A stretch of 12,560 nt of DNA from assembly GCA_046727955.1 (NCBI GenBank), contig JBKPDO010000049.1:1-12560 (forward strand), in the 5' to 3' direction. The notes beneath the pieces are model-generated. The model was not told where the DNA came from and searched no databases. It was given only the letters and a program-made list of their open reading frames with translations. Each line of letters begins with the position of its first letter. Positions within the stretch are counted from its first letter, which is position 1. Source of the stretch: DASVXQ01 sp046727955 (GTDB lineage Bacteria > Actinomycetota > CALGFH01). The translations under genes and the position numbers were made by a program. Below, one piece after another: positions 6,046 through 12,560 of the stretch.

Positions 6046-7038
6046 TCAGACGATCAGCACGGCCTTGCCGAGCACCTGGCCCTCCTCCAGCGCCTGATGG
6101 GCTGCGGCGGCCTCCTCGAGCGGGAATGTCGCCCCCACCTGGACCGACAGTGCGCCGGAGTCGAACAGCCGCGCGGCGTCCTTCAGGATCGCGGTCTGCC
6201 GCTCCCGCTCGCCGAACCAGCCGAACACCGACGGCGCCGGCATCCACGTGAATGAGACCCGCAGGTTGCGCTGCTGCATCGTCTGGACGGCCTCCGCCGG
6301 CCAGGGGCTCTCCACAGTGGACACTAGGTCGCCGTATGGGCGCACCAGGCCGAAGCTCGCCGCGAACGTGGAGCCGCCGACGGTGTCGTGGACGACGTCG
6401 GCCCCTTCGCCACCGGCCCAGGCCCTGACCGCCTCGCCGACGTCCTCGCGCCGGTAGTCGATGCATCGCTCCGCGCCGAGCCTGGCGGCCAGCTCCGCCT
6501 TCGGGCCGGCGGAGACGGTCGCCGCCACCCTGGCACCGGCCGTGCGGGCGATCTGCACCGACATGTGCCCCACGCCGCCCGCCCCGCCCTGCACCAGCAC
6601 CAGCTGGCCGTCGGTCACGCGGGCCCGCTCACGGAGCGCCTCCCACGCGGTGATGGTCACCAGGGGAGCGGCCGCGGCCTCCACGAACGACAGACGCCTC
6701 GGCTTGTGGGCAACCAGCCGCTCGTCCAGGGTCTTGGCCTCGGCGTAGGTCCCCGCGGTGGACCCGAACCCGCCGTCGCAGAAGTACACCTCGTCGCCGG
6801 GCTGGAACCGGGTCACGTCGGCGCCAACGTCCGAGACGACCCCGGCGCCGTCCCAGCCCAGGATCGCCGGCGGCTGACCGGCGAGGGTGCCGTGCGCGCG
6901 CAGCTTGGCGTCGACCGGGTCGACCCCGGCGGCACGCAACTCGATGCGCACGTCTCTCCTGCCGAACTCCAGCTCAGCGACATCGGCAGGCAGCAACACC
7001 TCCGGGCCGCCCACCGCGGTCATCAGGATCGCGCGCAC
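6046..7038 (-). CDS. NADPH:quinone oxidoreductase-type zinc-independent dehydrogenase (MDR superfamily)
   Basis: 330-residue medium-chain dehydrogenase/reductase, likely NAD(P)H-dependent reduction of a quinone or enone. The GroES-like domain begins MRAILM with GGPEVL (10-15) and contains GWDGAGVV (61-68). The nucleotide fold has the GGAGGVG loop (151-157) followed by VQIARTAGARV. The catalytic-zinc Cys/His set of alcohol dehydrogenases is absent, as in quinone oxidoreductases. The start GTG 7038 gives the family's usual MRA beginning; the ribosome site is a G-rich run (GGGGG about 9 nt upstream). It stands alone, facing left. Substrate is not determinable. Confidence 0.88.
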   Translation of the reverse strand: MRAILMTAVGGPEVLLPADVAELEFGRRDVRIELRAAGVDPVDAKLRAHGTLAGQPPAILGWDGAGVVSDVGADVTRFQPGDEVYFCDGGFGSTAGTYAEAKTLDERLVAHKPRRLSFVEAAAAPLVTITAWEALRERARVTDGQLVLVQGGAGGVGHMSVQIARTAGARVAATVSAGPKAELAARLGAERCIDYRREDVGEAVRAWAGGEGADVVHDTVGGSTFAASFGLVRPYGDLVSTVESPWPAEAVQTMQQRNLRVSFTWMPAPSVFGWFGERERQTAILKDAARLFDSGALSVQVGATFPLEEAAAAHQALEEGQVLGKAVLIV

Positions 7039-7122
7039 TCCCGCACCCCCATGCCGTCACGACCACCCAACCGGGCCACCGTACAAGCTCGAGCTCAATT
7101 GGCCATCTGGCCGTCAGCCATC

Positions 7123-7197
7123 GGTCCGTTGCGCCGCGAGATCCGCAACCTGCGCGAGGAGCGGGAGATCCTACTCTACGGCTGGCGGTTTCCATGA
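7123..7197 (+). pseudogene. Remnant resembling the OrfA C-terminus of an IS3-family transposase
   Basis: On the plus strand, frame 1 reads PLRREIRNLREEREILL before running into unrelated sequence and a TGA at 7195. The LRREx2xLREEREIL pattern matches the leucine-zipper end of IS3-family OrfA, where the wording normally continues KKAAAFFA. No start, no HTH domain and no OrfB are visible, so only a stub could be left. It lies between the oxidoreductase start and the monooxygenase end. The match is short, and a chance resemblance is possible. Confidence 0.38.
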
Positions 7198-7235
7198 CCA
7201 TATCCCGGCAGCGAGTTTGGGGACAGGTTTCGGGG

Positions 7236-7253
7236 CCGAAGGTAGGCCTTCGG
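7236..7253 (-). terminator. Hairpin 3' of the monooxygenase gene
   Basis: CCGAAGG-TAGG-CCTTCGG is a perfect 7-bp stem with a 4-nt loop, 35 nt past the monooxygenase stop. The minus-strand sequence after it (CCCCGAAACC) is not T-rich, so it may end the leftward operon only weakly or with Rho. Confidence 0.4.
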
Positions 7254-7288
7254 GTCAGCAGGGTCGCGAAACACTGTGCCTCAAGCCC

Positions 7289-8595
7289 TCAAGCCCCGGC
7301 CGCGGCGAGCTCGCCCATGAGCTCGCGACGGAAGGCATGATAGTCGACCTGGATCGCGTGCCGGGGCGACGGGTCGAACCGATCATGCGGGCGGGCGACT
7401 TCGTGGCGGATGCGCGCATCGATGTCGGACGGGCGTTGCAGCCGCCCGCTGATCTGCAGCGCCGCGATGCGCGCCTGGTGGTCGGCGAGCTGCCAGATGC
7501 AGCCGATCGGCTGGAACAGGCCGATGAAGAACAGGCTGGGAATCGTCGGGTGCATCATCTTCAGATACAGCGGCGGCGTGGTGGTCATGTCCCAGTCGGC
7601 GACCCCCTTGGACAGGAACGGGAAGCTGGTGCGAAAGCCGGTCCCCATGATGATGGCGTCGAATTCTTCCTGCGTGCCGTCGGTGAAGTGGACGGTGTGT
7701 CCGTCATAGCGCTCGATGCCGCGGCGCGCGACGAGCCGGCCGTGGCGTAGCGCTTCGAGGACGCTGGAATTGACCGTCGGATGTTTCTCGAGCGGCGCGT
7801 TCGTCGGAGTCTGCAGGCCGTAGTCCTCCCACTTGCCGAGCGCCAGCCGCAGCCGCAGCTTCAGTGCCGACTGCAGCAGCGGCTTTGGAATCTTGCTCTT
7901 CCAGAACGCATAGACGATGTCGATCGGCTGCCCGAACATTAGTTTCGGAATGAAGTAGGTTCCCTCGCGCATGCTGAGCGAGGCGCGCGAGGCGAGGCGG
8001 GCGACGTCGACCGCAATATCAGCGGCGGAGTTGCCCGCGCCGACCACGAGCACGCGCTGGCCACGGAATGGGTCGGGGCGCTTGTGGTCGAGGAGTGAAC
8101 GATCGTGCCGGTGAACCTTCCCGGGTATTCTGGCAGGAGCGCTTCGCGGTGGTGGCCGGAGCAGACCAGCAAGCTGTCGAACAGCTCGGCCCTGGTTTCG
8201 CCGTTGGCGGTGACGCGGACCGTCCATCGGCCATCGCCGCCAAGCGCGCAGTGCTCGACATGTGCGCCGAGGCGGATGTGCGGGGCAAGCTGAAACGCCC
8301 GTGCATAGTCGGTGAAGTAGGCAAGCAGCTGCCGGTGCGAGGGAAAATCGGGGTAGTCTTTCGGCATCGGAAAATCATCGAACGATGCCATGCGGCGCGA
8401 CGAGATGCTGTGCGAGCACGCATAGACGCTGCTCCGATGGGGGTCGTCGGTGAACGCCCAGTTGCCGCCGATGCTGCTGCTCTCCTCGTAGCAGACGACG
8501 TTGCGGCAGCCGGCCTGAAGCAGGTTCTTCAACGCGGTCAGGCCGCAGGGCCCTGCGCCGATCACGCAGATCCGCGTTTCGCCTGATGATTGCAT
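7289..8595 (-). pseudogene. Flavin-containing monooxygenase, interrupted by a 1-nt frameshift
   Basis: FAD- and NADPH-dependent monooxygenase of the FMO/Baeyer-Villiger group, oxidising an unknown substrate. The N-terminal part reads from ATG 8595: RICVIGAGPCGLTALK (8-23) is the FAD-binding GxGxxG and SSSIGGNWAF follows. FTGTIVHSS is the FMO signature around FxGxxxHS. There the frame breaks near 8089-8096; homology continues in another frame as DHKRPDPFRGQRVLVVGAGNSAAD, the NADPH-binding Rossmann motif, through MGTGFRTSFPFL to the stop at 7289. The total of 1307 nt is one short of 436 codons, so a single missing base explains it. It begins 12 nt after the UbiA-like gene stop. Codon choice looks less GC-biased than its neighbours, consistent with acquisition. 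It could be a true pseudogene or a sequencing error. Confidence 0.85.
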
Positions 8596-8607
8596 CGTGG
8601 CTGCCGA

Positions 8608-9348
8608 TCAGATGCGGAAGGCGACCAGGGTCGCGGCAAGCACGACGGTTGCCAGCGACAGCAGCCGCAGGCCGGTCTCGCAAGGCGCGGTGAGTCGCCT
8701 GGCGTCCAGCGGCTGCTTGCTCGCGTCGGCGAGCTCCAGCTCGCCACGGACCGCGATCACCCGGCGTCGCAGGTACCGCACCTGGGTGGAGAGCGCGCGC
8801 TGGGCCAGCGAGAGCAGCACCGCAAAGACCGCGGCGAGCACCATGACGCCGCCGATGTCGCCCGCGACGGCCGCGTAGCCGTTGAGCACGGGGAAGCCGC
8901 CCCACGCCAGCGCGAACCAGACGTCGGAATGCAAGCGCCCCCCGCCAAGCTCCAGGTTGTAGGCCAGCACCAGCAACAGCCCCAGGGGGATCAGCAGCGC
9001 CAGCCAGGCCCGGAAGGTCAGCGCGCCCACCAGGCCGATCGTGCAGGCGCCCACGATCGAGCCGCCGGCGAGCGCGACGAGCACCCGATCGGGGATCTTG
9101 GTGCGCAGCGGTCGCCCGTGCAGCTCGTCCAGGGCGTGCGCACCGACCCCGACGGCCAGGGCGAACGCGGCGACGGCGGCACCCAGCCGTTGCCAGGCGA
9201 CCACGGGCGCGAGGCAGCCGCCGATGACCACATACGACAGATGCCACGCCGTGTAGGGCGGATGCAGCAGCGTCACGTAGTCCCGCCAGCCGCCACGCGC
9301 CAGCGCGTACCAGGCAGGACGGGCGGCCAGCCCAACCGCCGGCGTCAT
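8608..9348 (-). CDS. Polytopic membrane protein, divergent UbiA-like prenyltransferase
   Basis: 246 residues with about seven hydrophobic helices (near 37-53, 55-70, 90-110, 114-130, 145-160, 167-183, 227-243). The N-terminal YVTLLHPPYTAWHLSYVVIG and the mid-region LAYNLELGGGRLHSD ... WGGFPVLNGYA recall the layout of UbiA proteins. The canonical NDxxDxxxD is replaced by ALDELHGRPLRTKIPD (about 72-87), so metal binding may differ, or it may not be a prenyltransferase. The start ATG 9348 has GAGGG 5 nt upstream; the frame is open farther but covers the methyltransferase gene. It lies 41 nt after the methyltransferase and 12 nt before the monooxygenase. Co-transcription with a UbiE-like methyltransferase favours an isoprenoid or quinone substrate (inference). 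Confidence 0.75.
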   Translation of the reverse strand: MTPAVGLAARPAWYALARGGWRDYVTLLHPPYTAWHLSYVVIGGCLAPVVAWQRLGAAVAAFALAVGVGAHALDELHGRPLRTKIPDRVLVALAGGSIVGACTIGLVGALTFRAWLALLIPLGLLLVLAYNLELGGGRLHSDVWFALAWGGFPVLNGYAAVAGDIGGVMVLAAVFAVLLSLAQRALSTQVRYLRRRVIAVRGELELADASKQPLDARRLTAPCETGLRLLSLATVVLAATLVAFRI

Positions 9349-9389
9349 GACACCCTCGGCTGCGCCCTGGGCCGCACCCTCGGGCGGGC

Positions 9390-10154
9390 TCACGGCTTCC
9401 GTCCCCAGATGACGACGACGATGCCGAGGCTCAGCCGCCGCACCTCGACCCCGTGCAGGCCCGCCGCGTGCCACCACTCGAGCTGGCGCTCGAGCGGGTG
9501 GCGCTCCCAGAAGTCGCGGATCGACCCGCCCAGGAAGTCGCCGACCTCCTGCCAGCCGTGCCGGAGCAGGCGGCCGGCCAGCGGCAGCACCGCTTTGACG
9601 TAGAGGTCCCACAGCGGGCGAGCGGGACCCTGCGGGACGCCGAACTCCAGCGAGGCGACCAAGCCACCCGGACGCACCACGCGCGCGAGCTCGGCCAGCG
9701 TCGCCCCCGGGTCGGCGACGTAGCGAAGCACGTGCGTAACCGTGAGGTGGTCGAAGGACGCGGAAGCGAGCGGGAGCGCCTCCGCCGACGCATTGATCAG
9801 CTCGACCTCGTCGCCGAAGCGACGGTGTGCGACCGCCAGCATCTCGGGGCTCAGATCGACTCCGGTCACCTCGAATCCCCGCCGCCGCAGCGCCGCAGCG
9901 ACCAGCCCCGTCCCGGTGGCCACGTCGAGCACGTGGCCGCCGCGCGGAAGGCGTGAGACGAGGAAGCGGCGCCCGAGCGGGTCCTGTCCCAAGGAGAGCC
10001 CGGCGCCGACGCGGTCGTAGGTCGGCCCGAGCGGCGCGAAGAGCTCGCGGGCTTGCGCTTCCAGGCGCCGCGCCGGCATCGGTCCAAGCATTCCTTTTCG
10101 GTCGTCGGGTCGGCGGCCTGCCAGCAAGCGTGCGAGGCGGGAGGGTCGGGTCAC
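9390..10154 (-). CDS. SAM-dependent methyltransferase, UbiE/MenG-like
   Basis: 254-residue class I methyltransferase. Motif I is HVLDVATGTG (74-83), motif II GFEVTGVDLSPEML, then ASAEALPLASASFDHLTV and RVVRPGGLVASLEFG, which are typical of the UbiE/COQ5 relatives. FAPLGPTYDRVGAGLSLGQD (about 39-58) also resembles the UbiE N-terminus. The predicted role is C-methylation of a quinone-like or other lipid. The start GTG 10154 lies 12 nt after the permease remnant stop with GAGG upstream; ATG at 10091 (residue 22) is an alternative but its ribosome site is too close. It sits in the PadR-headed leftward series. The substrate is not provable from sequence. Confidence 0.85.
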   Translation of the reverse strand: MTRPSRLARLLAGRRPDDRKGMLGPMPARRLEAQARELFAPLGPTYDRVGAGLSLGQDPLGRRFLVSRLPRGGHVLDVATGTGLVAAALRRRGFEVTGVDLSPEMLAVAHRRFGDEVELINASAEALPLASASFDHLTVTHVLRYVADPGATLAELARVVRPGGLVASLEFGVPQGPARPLWDLYVKAVLPLAGRLLRHGWQEVGDFLGGSIRDFWERHPLERQLEWWHAAGLHGVEVRRLSLGIVVVIWGRKP

Positions 10155-10166
10155 TGTCGACTCACC

Positions 10167-10622
10167 TCACTCCGATCGCAAGATCTCGGCGACCCGGCTT
10201 CGGGCGGCTCGGCGAGCGGGCAGGAAGGCGCCGGCGAGGGCGATGGCAAGGCCCATGGCGCCCAGCGGGTACAGCGTCATCGGAGGGAGGACGTCGAAGG
10301 CGAACGGCGGCGGGCGGGTGCCGATCTGCCGCGCGAGACTGGTCAGCAGCCCGTGGTAGGCGCGGACGCCCAACGGCATCGCGACCAGTCCGCCGATCAC
10401 GCCCAGGACCGCGCTTGCGGTCATCACCATGGCTAGGAGCTGCCGCGGGCTCATCCCGACCGCCTTGAGGATGGCGATGTCGCGGGAGCGCTCGCGGACG
10501 TGGAGCAGCATGGTGGCGAACACGCCCGCGGCCGCGACCAGCCCCAGGACCAACACCAGGACGGCCATGAGCGCATTGAGCGTATTGATGGAGTCGCTGG
10601 TCGAGTCCTGCGCAACCCGCTC
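10167..10622 (-). pseudogene. FtsX-like permease, C-terminal fragment only
   Basis: Reading ERVAQDSTSDSINTLN from about 10622, then MAVLVLVLGLVAAAGVFATM, HVRERSRDIAILKAVGMSP and two more helices to the stop at 10167, this is the last part of an FtsX/MacB-type ABC permease. RERSRDIAILKAVG is a signature of that family. The large N-terminal part, several hundred residues in this family, is absent. An ATG at 10568 could start a 133-residue peptide, but it would lack most of the transporter. Upstream it joins directly, in another frame, to the ATPase fragment. Confidence 0.85.
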
Positions 10623-10750
10623 CCCGACGGCCCCATGATCGCGGTCAACTCGCCGCCCTCGATGGCCAGGGTTACCCCGTCCAGGGCGGCCCGCCCGCTA
10701 GCCCCGTCGTACGTCTTGCTGACCTCCGTCAGCTCCACCGGCGTCGTCAT
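10616..10750 (-). pseudogene. ABC transporter ATPase, N-terminal fragment ending inside Walker A
   Basis: ATG 10750 overlaps the PadR stop (ATGA), the normal arrangement for a PadR/ABC operon. It reads MTTPVELTEVSKTYDG ... GELTAIMGPSGSG. Walker A should continue KST(T/L), but after GPSGSG the sequence switches to permease sequence in a different frame; the fused frame continues to a stop at 10451 as nonsense. Signature LSGGQ, Walker B and the H-loop are all missing, so no ATPase can be made. Confidence 0.9.
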
Positions 10751-11274
10751 CGCTTGTCCTCTCCCGTCTTGGTTGCCTGCGCGTAGGCATCCACCCACTT
10801 GAGGTCGGCTTCGGTGTGCAGGAGGGCTCCCTTGTAGAGCAGGACCAGGTCGTCTCGGCCCTGCGACCTGGCCTTCTGTTCGATAACGGCCAGGTCCTTG
10901 AGCCGCTGGAGGTAGACCCGGCGCTGGCGGGCAAGCAGGGCGGGCAGGTCGCCGTTGGCGACCCGGGCCGCTAGCAGCAGCTTGAGGTAGATCTCCTCTC
11001 GCAGCTGCTGGGGCTCCGACTCCGGCTCGGCCAGCCAGGCCTCGAGCGCCTTGCGACCCGCCTCGGTCAGGCGGTAGGGAAGCCTGCCGCGGTCGCCCCG
11101 GGGCTCGGCAGGCTCGACCAACTGGTCCCGCTCCAGCCGCTGCAGGGTGGTGTAGACCTGGCCGATGTTGACCTCCCACGATCCCCCCAGGAGGTTCTCG
11201 AAGCGCGCCTTGACGGAATAGGCGTGGAGCGGCTGTTCCGCCAGGAGCCCAAGAATCCCGAACTTAAGCGACAT
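10747..11274 (-). CDS. PadR-family transcriptional regulator
   Basis: 175 residues. The N-terminal winged helix (1-75) reads LKFGILGLLAEQPLHAYSVK and VNIGQVYTTLQRLERDQLVEP, then RLPYRLTEAGRKALEAWL, all PadR hallmarks. The C-terminal half (about 85-175) is the helical dimerisation domain. It is probably a repressor that responds to a small ligand and controls its own promoter and the genes behind it. ATG 11274 follows AGGTGAGGG. Its gene is directly downstream of a perfect 36-bp palindrome overlapping the promoter, and its stop overlaps the ATPase fragment start by ATGA. The transporter it would control is broken, so remaining targets may be the methyltransferase, membrane and monooxygenase genes. 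Confidence 0.93.
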   Translation of the reverse strand: MSLKFGILGLLAEQPLHAYSVKARFENLLGGSWEVNIGQVYTTLQRLERDQLVEPAEPRGDRGRLPYRLTEAGRKALEAWLAEPESEPQQLREEIYLKLLLAARVANGDLPALLARQRRVYLQRLKDLAVIEQKARSQGRDDLVLLYKGALLHTEADLKWVDAYAQATKTGEDKR

Positions 11275-11295
11275 CCCTCACCTGTACTTACCCAG

Positions 11296-11335
11296 CAACG
11301 GTTCTCCAGTATGCATACTGGAGAACCGTTGTCAA
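11296..11335 (-). promoter_or_regulatory. Promoter and palindromic operator of the PadR operon
   Basis: On the minus strand, perfect TTGACA (-35, 11335-11330) and CATACT (-10, 11313-11308) are spaced 16 nt. A perfect 36-bp palindrome (11296-11331; half-site CAACGGTTCTCCAGTATG) covers one base of the -35, the spacer and the -10. Its centre is AGTATGCATACT. Such placement predicts that a bound dimeric repressor, most simply the adjacent PadR, blocks RNA polymerase. Which protein binds is inferred. Confidence 0.8.
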
Positions 11336-11410
11336 TCCCCCTGGGATGCGGAAATTCGGGATCTGCCCGACGCCGGCGCTGACGCTCGACACACCACGAC
11401 CCGACGAGGC

Positions 11411-11432
11411 CGCAGAACTTCAGTCAGGCCGC
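11411..11432. repeat. Direct repeat, left copy (22 bp)
   Basis: A perfect 22-bp sequence (GCAGAACTTCAGTCAGGCCG plus a flanking base on each side) that recurs at 12146-12167. This copy includes the stop codon and last two codons of the YciI-like gene. Confidence 0.95.
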
Positions 11433-12041
11433 TTCGCCTTGGGGGCGCCCGCCGAACTGCCAGTCGTGGACCTCGACGCTCGTGTACAGCCCCGCCTGCA
11501 CGCAGGGCGCGCCAGCCAGCATGGCCTGGACGGCGGCACGGTCACGCAGCTGGACCAGCATGGCGCTGCCAAGCCACTCCGTGCCGTCGTCGGACAGCAA
11601 GGGCCCGCGCAGGATGAACCGGTCCCGGTGGCCGGGCTCGCCGAGCCAGCGCCGCTGCGCCGCCCCCAGGGCCTGGCGGGCTGCCTCCACGCCCGGCTTG
11701 CCCTGGCCGATGACCAGGAAGCGCCGGTCATCGCCGAGCTCGGCGGGGAAGTCCCACATCGTGCGGCCCAGCACGTTGCGCCAGCGGCGCACCAGCACCT
11801 CGCCGTACACGCCGGCCCGGTAGTAGGGCTCCTCGAAGGCGAACACCCGCGCTGCCTGGGCATCGGGCAGGTCCACCATATGCATGCTGCCGGTCCACGT
11901 GGTGCGGTCCGGAGTCAGCGTCGGCCCCCTGGCGATCATCGCCTCCGCATAGCCGTCCATGAACGACCAGTGGGCCTCGGCCAGCTCCTCCAACAGCGCC
12001 TCGGTCCCCGGCCGGCCACGGCAGTAGAAGAAGTAATCCAC
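11424..12041 (-). CDS. YciI-like protein with two domains
   Basis: 205 residues resembling two YciI (YCII-related) ferredoxin-like domains in tandem: residues about 1-95 (HWSFMDGYAEAMIARGPTLT then SMHMVDLPDAQAARVFAFEEPYYRAGVYGEV) and about 108-198 (FLVIGQGKPG ... DRFILRGPLLSDDG ... GSAMLVQLRDRAAVQAMLAGAPCVQAGLYTSVEVHDW). The two halves share the RGP-L/T-DDG/PD and AML/AAR-E/GAP-YxxAG layout. Biochemical function is generally unclear in this family. The start is GTG 12041; the ribosome site is weak, and no better in-frame start is visible. It is isolated between the PadR promoter and the divergent epimerase gene. Confidence 0.8.
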   Translation of the reverse strand: MDYFFYCRGRPGTEALLEELAEAHWSFMDGYAEAMIARGPTLTPDRTTWTGSMHMVDLPDAQAARVFAFEEPYYRAGVYGEVLVRRWRNVLGRTMWDFPAELGDDRRFLVIGQGKPGVEAARQALGAAQRRWLGEPGHRDRFILRGPLLSDDGTEWLGSAMLVQLRDRAAVQAMLAGAPCVQAGLYTSVEVHDWQFGGRPQGEAA

Positions 12042-12145
12042 GGTCAGGCATGCTACTTCCCATGCCTTCTTCCGCGCCCGCAGCCCCGCCCAGATCCTGA
12101 CGACCGCCGCACCAGGCAGCTCGCCGTGGCTCCCGGAGGATCACA

Positions 12146-12167
12146 CGCAGAACTTCAGTCAGGCCGC
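12146..12167. repeat. Direct repeat, right copy (22 bp)
   Basis: Second perfect copy of the 22-bp sequence at 11411-11432, in the spacer between the YciI-like gene and the plus-strand epimerase gene. The copies are 735 bp apart, same orientation, and bracket the YciI-like gene. The 292-nt spacer 12042-12333 contains no other recognisable element. Confidence 0.95.
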
Positions 12168-12333
12168 GTAGGACCTGAGCGGATAGGGGCTTATCTGGTG
12201 CTTCGCGTTACAGCGGGGGGTGGTGCCGAGTAGGGCCCAGTTGCTCAAACGTGAAGGCCCATGTGTCACAGGCGGCAGGGCTAGCTTGTCTCTAGAGGTG
12301 TCCGCCCGAAGGTGGATCGGGAAGGAGGCACCC

Positions 12334-12560
12334 ATGAAAGTGTTCGTCGCCGGAGCCACCGGTGCGACCGGCACCCAGCTCGTCCCCCAGCTCGCCGCCG
12401 CCGGCCACGACGTGATCGCCATGACCCGGTCGCCGGCCAAGACCGACATGCTCCGGGCCCTCGGTGCCCGGCCGGTCGTGGCCGACGCGCTCGATCCCGA
12501 CGCGGTCGCCCGTGCCGTGGCCGAGACCGAGCCCGAGGTGATCGTCCACCAGCTCACCGC
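12334..12560 (+). CDS. NAD(P)-binding epimerase/reductase-type protein, 5' part only
   Basis: The first 75 residues of an atypical/extended short-chain dehydrogenase: MKVFVAGATGATGTQLVPQL contains GATGATG (7-13), the N-terminal dinucleotide-binding loop, followed by RSPAK (32-36) and ADALDPDAV (50-58), where a new acidic residue normally follows the second strand. The start ATG 12334 has GAAGGAGG 5 nt upstream, a strong ribosome site. The gene runs out of the right edge, so substrate and length are unknown. Confidence 0.88.
   Translation, partial: MKVFVAGATGATGTQLVPQLAAAGHDVIAMTRSPAKTDMLRALGARPVVADALDPDAVARAVAETEPEVIVHQLT

Noticed and set aside
8590..9603. Long plus-strand open frame opposite the UbiA-like protein and methyltransferase
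   Set aside because: It is a GC-rich antisense shadow; the minus strand has clear domain motifs and ribosome sites.
9349..9612. Longer N-terminus for the UbiA-like membrane protein
   Set aside because: It overlaps the methyltransferase gene in another frame; ATG 9348 has a good ribosome site.

Overview
The window is high-GC DNA with actinobacterial character. GTG, TTG and possibly CTG starts are common, Shine-Dalgarno sites are purine-rich, and the gene families (Rv1086-type Z-prenyl transferase, LysM-Rpf secreted protein, PadR, DPP IV-type S9 peptidase) are typical of Actinomycetota. I cannot name the species. I found no rRNA, tRNA or CRISPR array.

Left part (1-4.63 kb). Two minus-strand genes face left: a small Cys/His-rich protein (713-979) with five copies of an 18-bp repeat, and a UbiA-type prenyltransferase that runs off the left edge. 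The stop of the first overlaps the likely CTG start of the second. Facing right is a tight run: a cis-prenyl transferase (1148-1924), a small membrane protein (1934-2380) and a complete DPP IV-like serine peptidase (2386-4629). The peptidase carries an in-frame GC-rich palindromic insertion.

Middle (4.63-7.3 kb). A repeat- and hairpin-containing spacer separates the peptidase from a convergent gene for a secreted LysM plus Rpf-domain cell-wall hydrolase. That gene has a recognisable promoter, a structured leader of about 150 nt, and a hairpin that covers its Shine-Dalgarno and TTG start. Next come a quinone-oxidoreductase-type dehydrogenase (minus strand) and a short remnant resembling an IS3-family OrfA.

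Right part (7.3-11.34 kb). A leftward operon-like series starts at a promoter overlapped by a perfect 36-bp palindrome. Its order is PadR regulator, then a wrecked ABC transporter (ATPase N-terminus fused out of frame to an FtsX permease C-terminus), a UbiE-like methyltransferase, a UbiA-like polytopic membrane protein, and a flavin monooxygenase interrupted by a 1-nt frameshift. The layout suggests an isoprenoid or quinone-like tailoring cluster that has taken over, or been left behind in, a decaying PadR/ABC exporter operon. That functional link is inference.

Right edge (11.4-12.56 kb). A two-domain YciI-like protein (minus strand) lies between two perfect 22-bp direct repeats. It is followed by the start of an NAD(P)-binding epimerase-type gene (plus strand) that leaves the window.
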